This document shows positions 25,025 through 35,985 of a stretch of DNA of 36,975 nt, in pieces (position 1 is the first letter of the stretch; the number at the start of each line of letters is the position of its first letter). This DNA is from Lachnospiraceae bacterium (GTDB lineage Bacteria > Bacillota > Clostridia > Lachnospirales > Lachnospiraceae). The stretch is from NCBI GenBank assembly GCA_029226225.1, contig JAQXXU010000038.1:1-36975 (forward strand), written 5' to 3'. The notes beneath the pieces are model-generated. The model searched no databases and was not told the origin of the DNA. It saw only the letters and a list, made by a program, of their open reading frames with translations. The translations under genes and the position numbers were made by a program.

Positions 25025-25283
25025 AGCCTTTACCGAGAATGGCTGGGAAGACTATCTGTTCTGGGGAAAAGAAAAACGGAAAACGATAGACAGGATAAAT
25101 GAACTCCTGAAGGACATAGAAAGAAACGGAGCGGCAAAGGGCAAGGGTCGTCCGGAACCGCTGCATGGAGATCTGTCAGGTTACTTCAGCCGCAGGATTA
25201 ATGAAAAAGACAGGCTGATCTATCGGGTCTGTGACGATAAGATCATCATTCTTTCATGCCATTATCATTTTTCAGACCATTGA
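25017..25283 (+). CDS. yoeB: YoeB/Txe family mRNA interferase toxin
   Basis: AFTENGWEDYLFWGKEKRKTIDRINELLKDIERN...RRINEKDRLIYRV...LSCHYHF. Confidence 0.93.
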   Translation: MIRAFTENGWEDYLFWGKEKRKTIDRINELLKDIERNGAAKGKGRPEPLHGDLSGYFSRRINEKDRLIYRVCDDKIIILSCHYHFSDH

Positions 25284-25302
25284 TACAGATTTTGGAGGAC
25301 TA

Positions 25303-26664
25303 ATGCAGGAAAATAAAATGGGCGTTATGCCCGTAAAGAAGCTCATCGTAAATATGTCAGTGCCTATGATGATATCAATGCTTGTCCAGGCATTGTATAA
25401 TGTCGTCGACTCGGTGTTCGTGGCGATGCTTTCGGAAAATGCGCTGACTGCCGTGACACTGGCTTTTCCGCTTCAGAACCTGATGATAGCAGTAGGCTCC
25501 GGAACCGGAGTCGGAGTTAATGCGATGCTTTCAAGGGCTCTCGGCGAGAAAAAGTACGACAAATCCGATAAAGCAGCAAATACGGCGGTTCTTCTCGCAG
25601 TCATGAGCGCTGTTGTATTTCTGATCCTGGGACTTACCATTACAAAGCCATTTATAAACACCCAGACACAGAACCCGCAGATAAGGCGGCTCGGATACAC
25701 ATATTTAGGCATCGTGACTACCATAGGAATCGGCGTTTTCATGCAGGTGACCTTCGAGAGACTGCTACAGTCTACCGGACGTACTTTACTTTCGATGGTC
25801 TCGCAGATCACAGGAGCAGTTTTTAATATCATTTTTGACCCGATACTGATCTTCGGACTGGGACCCTTTCCGAGACTTGAGGTGGCAGGAGCAGCGTATG
25901 CTACAGTCATGGGGCAGTGCATAGCAGCCTGTCTGGGACTCTTTATGAATCTGCACTATAATCATGAGCTGCATTTTTCCCTGAAAAAAATCCTCCATCC
26001 GGAAGGCAGGGTCATAGGGAGGATCTATGCCGTAGGTGTTCCGTCAATCCTTATGATGGCGATAGGATCGGTCATGACATACTGCATGAACATGATCCTT
26101 AAAGCCTTTTCATCGACGGCAATCGCGGTATTCGGAGCGTATTTCAAACTGCAGTCATTTTTCTTCATGCCTGTATTCGGACTGAATAACGGCCTGATTC
26201 CGGTCTTAGCTTATAACCTGGGTGCCAGGCAGAAAACACGTATCGACGAGGCACTTAAGTTTGCTCTGCAGCTGGCGGTCTGCATTATGGTCTGCGGTAC
26301 GGTTATTTTTGAGCTGATCCCATCACAGCTGCTTTCCCTGTTTTCACCATCGAAGGAAATGCTTCGTATGGGAGTACCGGCACTTCGTACCATATCCCTG
26401 CATTTCCCGATAGCAGCTTGCGGCATCATAATGGGTTCAATATTCCAGGCATTTTCGCGGAGCATCTATTCTCTTTTCGTCTCACTGGGTAGACAGCTCA
26501 TCATTCTAATCCCGGTCGCCTGGCTCTTGGCTCAGACCGGTAACGTAAATAACGTCTGGTGGTGCTACCTGATCGCAGAGATAGTGTCATTTATTCTGTC
26601 ACTTATTTTCTTCAGAAAAGTCTACAGGCAGGAGGTAAAGCCGCTTGAGACTGAAGCAGCCTGA
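25303..26664 (+). CDS. MATE family efflux transporter
   Basis: 12-TM profile; SD TTTGGAGG before ATG 25303. Confidence 0.9.
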   Translation: MQENKMGVMPVKKLIVNMSVPMMISMLVQALYNVVDSVFVAMLSENALTAVTLAFPLQNLMIAVGSGTGVGVNAMLSRALGEKKYDKSDKAANTAVLLAVMSAVVFLILGLTITKPFINTQTQNPQIRRLGYTYLGIVTTIGIGVFMQVTFERLLQSTGRTLLSMVSQITGAVFNIIFDPILIFGLGPFPRLEVAGAAYATVMGQCIAACLGLFMNLHYNHELHFSLKKILHPEGRVIGRIYAVGVPSILMMAIGSVMTYCMNMILKAFSSTAIAVFGAYFKLQSFFFMPVFGLNNGLIPVLAYNLGARQKTRIDEALKFALQLAVCIMVCGTVIFELIPSQLLSLFSPSKEMLRMGVPALRTISLHFPIAACGIIMGSIFQAFSRSIYSLFVSLGRQLIILIPVAWLLAQTGNVNNVWWCYLIAEIVSFILSLIFFRKVYRQEVKPLETEAA

Positions 26665-26769
26665 AATATCTGACCAGCCATACACAGCGTAAATTGATTT
26701 CTCCGGTTCGATGGCTTTGTGCCGTGAGTTCCTTTGCATATTTTCACGCATCGTGCTAAAATACCACCC

Positions 26770-28353
26770 ATGAGTATTCGAATAGATCAGGTAAAGATAA
26801 AAACGGATCAGGACAGCCGCGAGACGCTGATAGCAGAGGTTGCCAGACGGCTTCATATATCAGAAAAAGACATCACGGACCTTACCATCGTAAAGAAATC
26901 GATAGACGCGAGGAAGAAGCCGGATGTCTTTTTGCTGTATCAGATCGCGGTAAGCGTCCGCGTGAATGAGCAGAAGCTCTTAAAGAACCGTCATATAAAA
27001 AATATTTCACTTTTCCAGAAGAAAAACTATAAACTACAGACCGGACTTTCTTTAAACGGCAGAAAAAGGCCAGTTATCGTAGGCTTAGGACCGGCTGGGC
27101 TCTTTGCGGGACTCGTGCTCGCCGAGGCAGGGTTAGAACCTCTTATCATCGAAAGGGGAAAGCCAGCCGACGAGAGACGGGAGGATGTAGAGCATTTTTT
27201 TAAGACAGGTGTATTAGAACCTGATTCAAATGTGCAGTTCGGAGAGGGAGGAGCCGGTACCTTTTCAGACGGGAAGCTGAACACCGGAGTCCATGATAAA
27301 AATGGCCGGAATCACTTCGTCCTAGAGACATTTGTGAAGTACGGAGCGCCGTCTGAAATCCTCTATGAAGCGAAGCCGCACATCGGAACAGACCGCCTGA
27401 TAGAAGTCGTGTCGAATATCAGAAAAGCTATCATAGAAAAGGGTGGAGAAGTCAGGTTTCATACGAAAATGACAGGACTGTGCGTAGAGGACGGACAGAT
27501 CCGCGGAGTTGAAACAGATAAAGAGACGATAGATACTGATACGGTGATCCTTGCCATCGGGCATTCAGCCAGAGACACATTCAAAGCTTTATACGAAGAA
27601 AAAGTCCCTATGACATCGAAACAGTTCGCCATGGGATTTCGCGTAGAGCATCCACAGAGTTTCATAAATGAGTCACAGTACGGAAAGGATGCGGCGAAAT
27701 ACCTTCCGGCAGCACCGTATAAGCTGGCTTACTCAAAGGGAGAGCGCGGAGTCTATTCTTTCTGCATGTGTCCTGGAGGATATGTCGTAAACGCGTCATC
27801 GGAAGCGGGGCATCTGGCTGTAAACGGCATGAGCAACTACGGCCGTGACTCAGCGAACGCGAACTCAGCCATCGTAGTCGCAGTAGGTGCGGGCGAGTAT
27901 GACTTAAATGATCCGCTCGGTGCCATAGCCTATCAGCGCTCTATCGAGAAAAAAGCGTATGAGCTCTGTCAGGGAAAAATCCCCCAGCAGCTCTATGGAG
28001 ACTTTAAGGCTGGTAAAGAAAGCACTTCATATGGCGACTTCGAGTCTCTCACAAAGGGAGAACACGCCTTTGCGAACCTGAGAGGCATCTACTCGCCTGA
28101 GATAGAGCAGGCATTTATGTCTGGAATGGAAGAGTTTGATAAAAGGATCCATGGGTTTGCCAGATACGACGCGATACTTAGCGGTGTTGAAAGCCGCACC
28201 TCAAGTCCTGTCAGAATCCCCCGCGATGAGACTTTCCAGTCCAGCGTACACGGACTCTATCCGTGTGGTGAGGGAGCCGGATATGCCGGAGGCATTACCT
28301 CAGCCGCTATAGACGGGATCAAAGTTGCGGAAGCCGTGATAAATGAGTTATAA
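26770..28353 (+). CDS. NAD(P)/FAD-dependent oxidoreductase
   Basis: VIVGLGPAGLFAGLVLAEAGLEPLIIERG; FGEGGAGTFSDGKLNTGV; start at 26770 favoured. Confidence 0.9.
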   Translation: MSIRIDQVKIKTDQDSRETLIAEVARRLHISEKDITDLTIVKKSIDARKKPDVFLLYQIAVSVRVNEQKLLKNRHIKNISLFQKKNYKLQTGLSLNGRKRPVIVGLGPAGLFAGLVLAEAGLEPLIIERGKPADERREDVEHFFKTGVLEPDSNVQFGEGGAGTFSDGKLNTGVHDKNGRNHFVLETFVKYGAPSEILYEAKPHIGTDRLIEVVSNIRKAIIEKGGEVRFHTKMTGLCVEDGQIRGVETDKETIDTDTVILAIGHSARDTFKALYEEKVPMTSKQFAMGFRVEHPQSFINESQYGKDAAKYLPAAPYKLAYSKGERGVYSFCMCPGGYVVNASSEAGHLAVNGMSNYGRDSANANSAIVVAVGAGEYDLNDPLGAIAYQRSIEKKAYELCQGKIPQQLYGDFKAGKESTSYGDFESLTKGEHAFANLRGIYSPEIEQAFMSGMEEFDKRIHGFARYDAILSGVESRTSSPVRIPRDETFQSSVHGLYPCGEGAGYAGGITSAAIDGIKVAEAVINEL

Positions 28354-28365
28354 TACTTTTCTGTT

Positions 28366-30270
28366 ATGAGAGAGATCAGAGAATTAGACCAGAGTGTCAT
28401 AGATAAAATAGCAGCGGGAGAGGTGGTAGAGCGTCCGGCTTCAGTCATAAAAGAGCTGACAGAGAATGCGATAGATGCCGGTGCCACAGCCATTTCCGTA
28501 GAGATAGAGGGCGGAGGGATAGACCTGATAAGGGTTACCGATAATGGCTCAGGCATACCGGAAGACCAGATAGAGACAGCCTTTCTCCGCCATGCGACGA
28601 GTAAACTCCGTACAGAGGAAGAACTCCATTCGATAGGCTCATTAGGCTTCAGGGGAGAGGCACTTTCCTCTATAGCCGCAGTCTCGAAGGTCGAGGTCTT
28701 TACGAAGACAGAAGATGAGATGGCAGGCTGCCATTACCGCATCGAAGGCGGCAGGGAGATAGAAAAGGAGTCAAAGGCAGCGCCCGACGGAACCACTTTT
28801 ATCGTGAGGTCACTTTTCTATAATACTCCCGCCCGTAGAAAATTCTTGAAAAGCCCCACCACAGAGGGAAACTACATAAGAGACCTGTTAGAGAAACTCG
28901 CGCTGTCACACCCTGATATCGCGTTTAAATTCCGTGCGAATAAGGCGGACAAGTTCGTGACAGTAGGTGACGGGAAACTCTTAGATGCCATCTACTGTGT
29001 GTACGGCAGGTCTATAGCAAACCATCTGCTTCCTATAGACAGGGCAGAAGACGGCATCCATATCACGGGTTTTCTGGGAAAAAGTGAGCTGAACCGCGGA
29101 AACCGTACTATGGAGATTTTTTTCGTAAACGAAAGGCTTGTAAAAAGCCGGATACTCTCGAAGGCGCTTGAAGCCGGAGGAGAGGGTTTCGTGATGAAGC
29201 ACCAGTATCCGTTCGCGATACTTTTCTTAGATTTCGATCCGTCACTTGTCGATGTAAACGTCCATCCGTCTAAGCAGGAAGTCAGATTCATGGATGAGCC
29301 GCTAGTGTATAAGCTCGTATCGGAAGCGGTTCACAGTGCCTATGCGGGTGGTGACGCAGTGCGCGACACCGAAGATCTGCAGGAAACTCCGCCAGCTCCT
29401 GAAGTGCCGAAAGAGACGCCGAAGGCACCCGAACCTTTTGAAAAGGAGAGACTGTCCCAGATAAAGGACGCGATAACGCATCAGATATCAAAGGATTCTC
29501 CTTATGAGAAGAAGTATGAGAGAAGCAGTGTCGACAGATTTTTATCAGAAAGGAAGGCCACTCTTCCTGAGAGTACACCGTATGACAAGCCTGCTGCCTC
29601 AGAAGAAGACAGCGACTTTGACGCACCGCTCAGAAAAGAGACCTTAGAGAAAAATTATGAGCAGACTTCATTTATCTCAAAGGACTCAGCGATAAATCAC
29701 AGACTTATAGGACTCGCATTTGATACGTACTGGATCTTCGAGTACAACGACGCACTTTTCTTAGTAGACCAGCATGCGGCACACGAGAAGGTAAACTACG
29801 AGAGGCTGATGCGCCATCTGAAAGACCATCAGATGACATCGGAGATGATCTCTCCGTCTATCATCATCTCACTTACTAAGACTGAGAAGCAGACGGTATT
29901 CGAGCATATAGACGCATTTGAGGACCTTGGATTCAGGATCTCTGACTTCGGTGAAACTGAAGTGGCACTCGAAGCCATCCCGGGGAACCTATTTGACATC
30001 GACGCGAAGGAGCTCTTTACGAATGTGCTATCGGGCATAAACGACTGGGGAGGTGAGAAGGTCCCTCAGATCGTCCGTGAAAAAATAGCTTCGATGTCAT
30101 GCAAAGCAGCAGTAAAGGGAAATCAGCCAATCTCGGCCACAGAGATGGATCATCTCTTCATGGAGATGATGCAGGCAGATGAACCCTATCACTGCCCGCA
30201 CGGGCGTCCGACAGTAGTCCGTATCACAAAGAGCGAACTCGACCGCCGATTTAAAAGGATAGTGAATTAA
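28366..30270 (+). CDS. mutL: DNA mismatch repair protein MutL
   Basis: DKIAAGEVVERPASVIKELTENAIDAGA; GFRGEALSSIAAVS. Confidence 0.97.
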   Translation: MREIRELDQSVIDKIAAGEVVERPASVIKELTENAIDAGATAISVEIEGGGIDLIRVTDNGSGIPEDQIETAFLRHATSKLRTEEELHSIGSLGFRGEALSSIAAVSKVEVFTKTEDEMAGCHYRIEGGREIEKESKAAPDGTTFIVRSLFYNTPARRKFLKSPTTEGNYIRDLLEKLALSHPDIAFKFRANKADKFVTVGDGKLLDAIYCVYGRSIANHLLPIDRAEDGIHITGFLGKSELNRGNRTMEIFFVNERLVKSRILSKALEAGGEGFVMKHQYPFAILFLDFDPSLVDVNVHPSKQEVRFMDEPLVYKLVSEAVHSAYAGGDAVRDTEDLQETPPAPEVPKETPKAPEPFEKERLSQIKDAITHQISKDSPYEKKYERSSVDRFLSERKATLPESTPYDKPAASEEDSDFDAPLRKETLEKNYEQTSFISKDSAINHRLIGLAFDTYWIFEYNDALFLVDQHAAHEKVNYERLMRHLKDHQMTSEMISPSIIISLTKTEKQTVFEHIDAFEDLGFRISDFGETEVALEAIPGNLFDIDAKELFTNVLSGINDWGGEKVPQIVREKIASMSCKAAVKGNQPISATEMDHLFMEMMQADEPYHCPHGRPTVVRITKSELDRRFKRIVN

Positions 30271-32919
30271 ATGTCAGAATTATCACCTATGATGCAGGAG
30301 TACCTGGTTACAAAGGAAAAGTACAAGGACTGCATTTTATTTTACAGGTTAGGCGACTTTTATGAGATGTTCTTCGACGACGCGAAGCTGGTCTCGAAGG
30401 AGCTCGACCTGACTCTTACAGGCAAAAACTGCGGTCTCGAGGAAAAAGCACCGATGTGCGGGATCCCGTTCCACGCAGTCGACACCTATCTGTCACGCCT
30501 TGTAAAAAATGGCCACAAGGTCGCTATCTGTGAACAGCTCGAGGATCCGAAGCAGGCAAAAGGACTTGTAAAACGCGGTGTCATAAGAATAGTGACACCG
30601 GGAACTGACCTCTCCGGAGGAGAAAATGACGGATCGAATAACTACATCGCCTGCATCTATTATAAGGACAAAAAGGCGATAGGATTAGCCTTTGCAGATG
30701 TCTCTACCGGGGACTTTTATACGACAGAGACAGACAGCATGTCGAAGGTAGCAGACGAAGTATCGAAGTACGATCCGTCGGAGTTTATCTATAACGCAGC
30801 ATTTACAAAAGAGCAGCCTGACTTTATAAAAGAACAGACCGATAAGAAAAAAATGTGTTCCGAGGCCGACAGGTCTTATTTTTTAGCGGATAATGCGTCT
30901 GATGTGTTAAAACGGCATTTCAGGGTTTATTCGACCGCGGCCTTAGGACTTGACGGGTACCCGCAGGCTCTTATAGCAAGCGGAGCGCTGACCTCGTATC
31001 TCTTGGATACGCAGATGAACGACCTGTCACACATGAATGAGGTCCATCCTTACAGTATAGGCAGGTACCTGGTTATAGATCATTCGACCTATAGAAACCT
31101 GGAGCTGACAGAGACTATGCGCGAGAAGGAGAAGCGCGGGTCTCTTTTCTGGGTGCTTGACCGCACGAAGACGGCCATGGGACAGAGGAAGCTTAAAAAT
31201 ATGATCGAGCATCCCCTCCTCGATGTCAGAGAGATAAATGAAAGGCTCGATGCGATAGAGGAGCTGAACCAGTCGATGGTAGACCGTGAGGAGATAAGAG
31301 AATACTTATCAGGTGTCTACGATCTACTCAGGCTTCTGATGCGCTTTTCATACAGGAGCGCAAATCCCAGAGACCTTCTGGCATTTAAGGATTCGATCGC
31401 TCCTTTAGGTCCTATAAAAAATATCCTCTCCGGATTTTCTTCCAGGCTTTTAAAAGAGCTTTCCGATCAGATGGATCCAATGGATGACTTAAGGGAACTT
31501 CTTGAGGCAGCCATAGATGATGATGCGCCGGCTTCTGTCCATGATGCCGGGATTTTAAAAGAAGGCTTTGATGAGGAAGCCGATAAGCTCAGAAAGGCAA
31601 AGACAGACGGAAAGCAGTGGCTTTCTGACCTGGAGGCTAAGGAGCGGGATAGAACAGGAATCTCGAAGCTTAAAGTCAAGTATAACAAAGTCTTCGGGTA
31701 TTTTATCGAGGTGAGCAATTCCTATAAGGATAAAGTCCCTGCTGACTACATCAGAAAGCAGACCCTGGTAAACGGTGAGAGGTACTACACTCCTGAGCTT
31801 AAAGAGTTAGAGAATACGATACTCGGAGCTCAGGATAAGCTGGTGTCACTGGAGCATCAGATATTTGAAGAGATCCTTGAGAAGCTCAATGACGCTGCTG
31901 TCCGTATACAGCGGACAGCTGAGGCTGTAAGCATTCTCGATGTCTTAGCGGGCGTTTCTGATGTCTCGCAGAAGAACCACTATGTACGCCCATCTATAAA
32001 TGAAAACGGCGTTATAGACGTAAAGGGAGGCCGGCATCCAGTCGTAGAAAAAATGATCCCGGACGGCTCATTTATCGCAAACGACACTTATTTAGATGAC
32101 GAGGATTTCAGGACTGCGATAATCACCGGACCGAATATGGCTGGTAAGTCTACCTATATGAGGCAGACAGCACTTATCGTTCTTATGGCGCAGTGCGGAT
32201 TTTTTGTGCCGGCAGACAGTGCTGACGTCGGGATCTGTGACAGGATTTTTACCAGGGTAGGAGCAAGCGATGACTTAGCGAGCGGCCAGTCGACCTTCAT
32301 GGTGGAGATGAATGAGGTCGCAAATATCCTTAAAAACGCTACACCGAAAAGCCTCGTGATCTTAGATGAGATAGGCAGAGGAACGAGCACCTTTGATGGA
32401 CTCTCTATAGCCCAGGCTGTAGTCGAGTATGTCTCCGATAAGGCGAAGATCGGTGCGAAGACATTGTTCGCGACGCACTACCATGAGCTGACTTCTCTTG
32501 AGGGAAAGCTTCCTGGCGTTCATAACTACTGTGTAGCCGTAAAGGAAGAAGGAAAAGACGTTACCTTCCTTAGAAAAATAGTTCCGGGAGAAGCTGACAG
32601 AAGCTACGGCATCGAGGTCGCAAAGCTTGCCGGAGTACCTTCTCCTGTGCTTCGCCGCGCCAGAAAAATCTCCGAAAAGCTCGAGCGTGAGGAGTTTGAC
32701 AACAAGTCACGGAGCGGCAGAAAGGCAGAAGACGATATCAAGGGACAGATATCGTTTTCGGATATTTTTGCAGAGACAGGAGAGACGACTGATGAGGAAG
32801 CTGACGAGAAAAACGCTTTTATCGATGAGATAAAGGATATAGATGTAAATACGATGACGCCTCTGGAGGCGATGAATACACTTTCTGAACTGAGGAAAAA
32901 AGCAGATGGATTTAAGTGA
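30271..32919 (+). CDS. mutS: DNA mismatch repair protein MutS
   Basis: FYRLGDFYEMFFDDA; TGPNMAGKSTYMRQTALI; DEIGRGTSTFDG. Confidence 0.97.
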   Translation: MSELSPMMQEYLVTKEKYKDCILFYRLGDFYEMFFDDAKLVSKELDLTLTGKNCGLEEKAPMCGIPFHAVDTYLSRLVKNGHKVAICEQLEDPKQAKGLVKRGVIRIVTPGTDLSGGENDGSNNYIACIYYKDKKAIGLAFADVSTGDFYTTETDSMSKVADEVSKYDPSEFIYNAAFTKEQPDFIKEQTDKKKMCSEADRSYFLADNASDVLKRHFRVYSTAALGLDGYPQALIASGALTSYLLDTQMNDLSHMNEVHPYSIGRYLVIDHSTYRNLELTETMREKEKRGSLFWVLDRTKTAMGQRKLKNMIEHPLLDVREINERLDAIEELNQSMVDREEIREYLSGVYDLLRLLMRFSYRSANPRDLLAFKDSIAPLGPIKNILSGFSSRLLKELSDQMDPMDDLRELLEAAIDDDAPASVHDAGILKEGFDEEADKLRKAKTDGKQWLSDLEAKERDRTGISKLKVKYNKVFGYFIEVSNSYKDKVPADYIRKQTLVNGERYYTPELKELENTILGAQDKLVSLEHQIFEEILEKLNDAAVRIQRTAEAVSILDVLAGVSDVSQKNHYVRPSINENGVIDVKGGRHPVVEKMIPDGSFIANDTYLDDEDFRTAIITGPNMAGKSTYMRQTALIVLMAQCGFFVPADSADVGICDRIFTRVGASDDLASGQSTFMVEMNEVANILKNATPKSLVILDEIGRGTSTFDGLSIAQAVVEYVSDKAKIGAKTLFATHYHELTSLEGKLPGVHNYCVAVKEEGKDVTFLRKIVPGEADRSYGIEVAKLAGVPSPVLRRARKISEKLEREEFDNKSRSGRKAEDDIKGQISFSDIFAETGETTDEEADEKNAFIDEIKDIDVNTMTPLEAMNTLSELRKKADGFK

Positions 32920-34189
32920 TCTTTATAAAGAAGCGGGAATAGATAAAGAAGTATTCGAATACGGTGAAAAGGCTGAGGAGAAGCTTAAAAGCCGCTTCGA
33001 GAAAATAAATAAACTGGCTGAGTTAAACCAGATAAAAGTCATACAGGCGATGAGAAAAGAGCGCGTCTCTTACGATTGTCTCAATGGTACTACAGGCTAT
33101 GGCTACGGAGATGTCGGACGTGACACTCTGGAAAAAGTATATGCTGATGTCTTTCATGGGGAGGATGCCCTGGTACGCCCGCAGATCACCTGTGGGACCC
33201 ACGCCATAGCACTGGCACTTTTTTCGAACTTAAGACCTGGAAACACTTTCGTATCGATAGCCGGAAAACCGTATGATACTTTAGACGATGTGATAGGATT
33301 AAATCCGTGCAAAGGCTCGCTGGCTGAGTACGGAGTAAAGTATAAACAGGCCGACTTAAAGGCTGACAGCTCTTTTGACTTCGACGCGATCCGTTCAGTG
33401 ATCGACGATACGACAAAGGTCGTAGAGATCCAGAGGTCGAAGGGCTACGCAACGAGAAAGTCTTTCTCTGTAGATGAGATAGGAGAGGCTATACACTTCG
33501 TAAAGAGCATAAAGCCTGATGTACTGGTATTCGTAGATAACTGCTACGGCGAGTTCGTAGAGGATAAAGAGCCGCTCGAGGTCGGAGCGGACTTCATGGC
33601 TGGAAGCCTGATAAAAAACCCGGGCGGCGGACTGGCCCCGATAGGAGGCTACATAGCAGGAAAAGAGGAGTGTATCGAAAATGCCGCAAACAGGCTTACA
33701 TCCCCGGGACTTGGAAGAGAAGTGGGCGCTTCGCTTGAAGCGATAAGAAGCTTTTACCAGGGATTTTTCATGGCGCCTACAGTTACGGCTGCAGCCGAGA
33801 AGGGTGCTATATTCGCAGCAGAGGTATTTGAAGGACTGGGATATGAATGTGTTCCGAAGGCAGCAGAGGACAGACATGATATAATCCAGGCCGTCGAGCT
33901 TAAGACTCCGGAGGCACTCTGCGCTTTCTGTGAAGGAATTCAGGCGGCTTCACCAATTGATAGCTACGTAAAGCCGGAGCCGTGGGATATGCCGGGATAC
34001 TCAGACCAGGTCATCATGGCAGCCGGGACCTTCGTAAGCGGAGCCTCTATAGAGCTTTCAGCAGACGGACCACTGCGTGCGCCTTATGCGGCATACTTCC
34101 AGGGCGGACTCACCTATCCGCATGCGAAGTTTGGAATTCTGATGGCACTCCAGCATCTGGTAAATGCCGGTGAAATCTCATTGAAATAA
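32906..34189 (+). CDS. Aluminium resistance/methionine gamma-lyase family PLP protein
   Basis: FHGEDALVRPQITCGTHAIALALF; AGSLIKNPGGGLAPIGGYIAG. Confidence 0.9.
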   Translation: MDLSDLYKEAGIDKEVFEYGEKAEEKLKSRFEKINKLAELNQIKVIQAMRKERVSYDCLNGTTGYGYGDVGRDTLEKVYADVFHGEDALVRPQITCGTHAIALALFSNLRPGNTFVSIAGKPYDTLDDVIGLNPCKGSLAEYGVKYKQADLKADSSFDFDAIRSVIDDTTKVVEIQRSKGYATRKSFSVDEIGEAIHFVKSIKPDVLVFVDNCYGEFVEDKEPLEVGADFMAGSLIKNPGGGLAPIGGYIAGKEECIENAANRLTSPGLGREVGASLEAIRSFYQGFFMAPTVTAAAEKGAIFAAEVFEGLGYECVPKAAEDRHDIIQAVELKTPEALCAFCEGIQAASPIDSYVKPEPWDMPGYSDQVIMAAGTFVSGASIELSADGPLRAPYAAYFQGGLTYPHAKFGILMALQHLVNAGEISLK

Positions 34190-34257
34190 CAATCTGATTG
34201 TGGTATTCTTTAAATGTATGCGTTTGTGTCAGGTAAGAGGAGAGAACGGAGACACAG

Positions 34258-34935
34258 ATGAAAGAAACGCATTGGACGAGTGATGTCGATCCACAGACGA
34301 AGGCAGCCACCTATGGCATCAGTTCACTGACGGATGCCGAGCTTTTAGCGCTTGTGATAAGGAACGGGACCAAAGAGAAAAATGCCCTGGACTTAGCCAC
34401 TGAACTGCTTTCAGGAAGCGAAGGCTTCTATGCTCTTATGGAAGCAGAAAAGGAAGACTTTCTGGCGATAGAGGGCATAGGACAGGCTAAAGCATTTCTG
34501 CTTCTTGCAGTGCAGCAGATAGCAAAGAGAGCATATACCCAGCAGAAGCTTTTCAGTTTTCCGATAGAAAGCTCGAAGGCGGCGGCAGACTATGTGATGC
34601 AGGAGATGCGCTACGCCAAGCAGGAGTATGTCGTGATGCTGATGCTTGATACGAGGCTTCGGGTCATGGCCAAAGAAGTGCTTTTTATAGGCACTTTAGA
34701 CCAGTCACTGTACTCGACGAGAGAGATTTTTATGTCAGCACTTAAGCATCGGGCAGCGCAGGTGATACTTTTCCACAATCACCCTAGCGGTGATCCTTCA
34801 CCATCTGAGATGGATATCGAAGTCACGAAGAAGACACAGGAAGCGGGCAGACTTTTAGACATTCCGCTTTCAGACCATATAATCATTGGGGACTATAAGT
34901 ATTACAGTTTCAGGGAGCACGGGATGCTTGTCTGA
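34258..34935 (+). CDS. radC: RadC family (JAB/MPN) protein
   Basis: LTDAELLALVIRNGT; ILFHNHPSGDPSPSEMD. Confidence 0.95.
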   Translation: MKETHWTSDVDPQTKAATYGISSLTDAELLALVIRNGTKEKNALDLATELLSGSEGFYALMEAEKEDFLAIEGIGQAKAFLLLAVQQIAKRAYTQQKLFSFPIESSKAAADYVMQEMRYAKQEYVVMLMLDTRLRVMAKEVLFIGTLDQSLYSTREIFMSALKHRAAQVILFHNHPSGDPSPSEMDIEVTKKTQEAGRLLDIPLSDHIIIGDYKYYSFREHGMLV

Positions 34936-34956
34936 GGCCAGTTTCAGGAGGAAAAA

Positions 34957-35982
34957 ATGACTAACGGTTACGGAATCGACATGGGCACGGGAAATCTGAA
35001 GATATACAGCCGTGCATCAGATACAGTAACTCTTCAGAAGAATACCATAGCCATAGTGGATGGGAACCAGATGTATGCCTATGGAGACGAAGCTTACTCG
35101 ATGTATGAGAAAGCACCGGAGACCATAGAAGTATCATTCCCTATAGTAGGCGGCGTCATAGCTGACTTCGATAATATGCAGACGATGCTCCTTGAAGTAT
35201 TGGCGAAGAACGTAGACGCGAAGCTTAAAGGCTCAGACATAGTTATAGCGGTTCCTACAGACATCACGGAAGTCGAGAAGAAAGCTTTCTATGATATGTT
35301 CGCGAAGACCAGGATAAAGGCTAAAAGCATAAGACTCTGTGAGAAGCCATTAGCTGATGCCTTAGGCTTAGGTCTTGATATCACAGAACCTACCGGTGTT
35401 ATGGTAGTAGACATGGGAGCCGATACGACTGAGATCTCAGTCATCTCACTTGGAGGATTAGTCCTATCAGAACTCCTTCCATACGGCGGTAACAAACTCG
35501 ATGATGCGATAGTGACTTACATGAAACGCAGGTATAACCTCGTGATCGGCAGAAAGACCGCGAAGTCATTAAAGGAAAAGATCGGCCGTGCCGTTGAAGC
35601 GGAAGAGGGCGCTGAACCTGAGACTATCACCATAGTAGGACGTGACGTAGTAAGCGGCCTTCCTATAGAGATGGATATCTCAGATGAGATCATCTATCAG
35701 AGCATCAAGGACGACCTGGCGAATATAGGCCAGTCCATCAGAATGATCCTCGAGAAAGTACCTCCTGAACTCGCTAAGGATATAGTTCATTCAGGCATCT
35801 ATGTGACCGGCGGTTCATCAAAGATCAGCGGACTTGGAGAACTCTTTAAGTCCATGACGAACATCGAGATGATCGTAGCAGATGACGGTACACAGACAGT
35901 GGCTTTAGGTCTTGGAAAAGTACTCTCGGAGGACAGATTTGACAGATTCGGTTATACGATGAAGTCGAGGATATTCAGCTAA
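34957..35982 (+). CDS. mreB: Rod-shape determining protein MreB/Mbl
   Basis: GIDMGTGNLKIYS; VVDMGADTTEISVISLGG; TGGSSKISGL. Confidence 0.9.
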   Translation: MTNGYGIDMGTGNLKIYSRASDTVTLQKNTIAIVDGNQMYAYGDEAYSMYEKAPETIEVSFPIVGGVIADFDNMQTMLLEVLAKNVDAKLKGSDIVIAVPTDITEVEKKAFYDMFAKTRIKAKSIRLCEKPLADALGLGLDITEPTGVMVVDMGADTTEISVISLGGLVLSELLPYGGNKLDDAIVTYMKRRYNLVIGRKTAKSLKEKIGRAVEAEEGAEPETITIVGRDVVSGLPIEMDISDEIIYQSIKDDLANIGQSIRMILEKVPPELAKDIVHSGIYVTGGSSKISGLGELFKSMTNIEMIVADDGTQTVALGLGKVLSEDRFDRFGYTMKSRIFS

Positions 35983-35985
35983 GAC

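Noticed and set aside
28366-32919. mutL preceding mutS (inverse of the common mutS-mutL order) as a novelty
   Set aside because: Both proteins look intact and ordinary; order variation alone is weak evidence.
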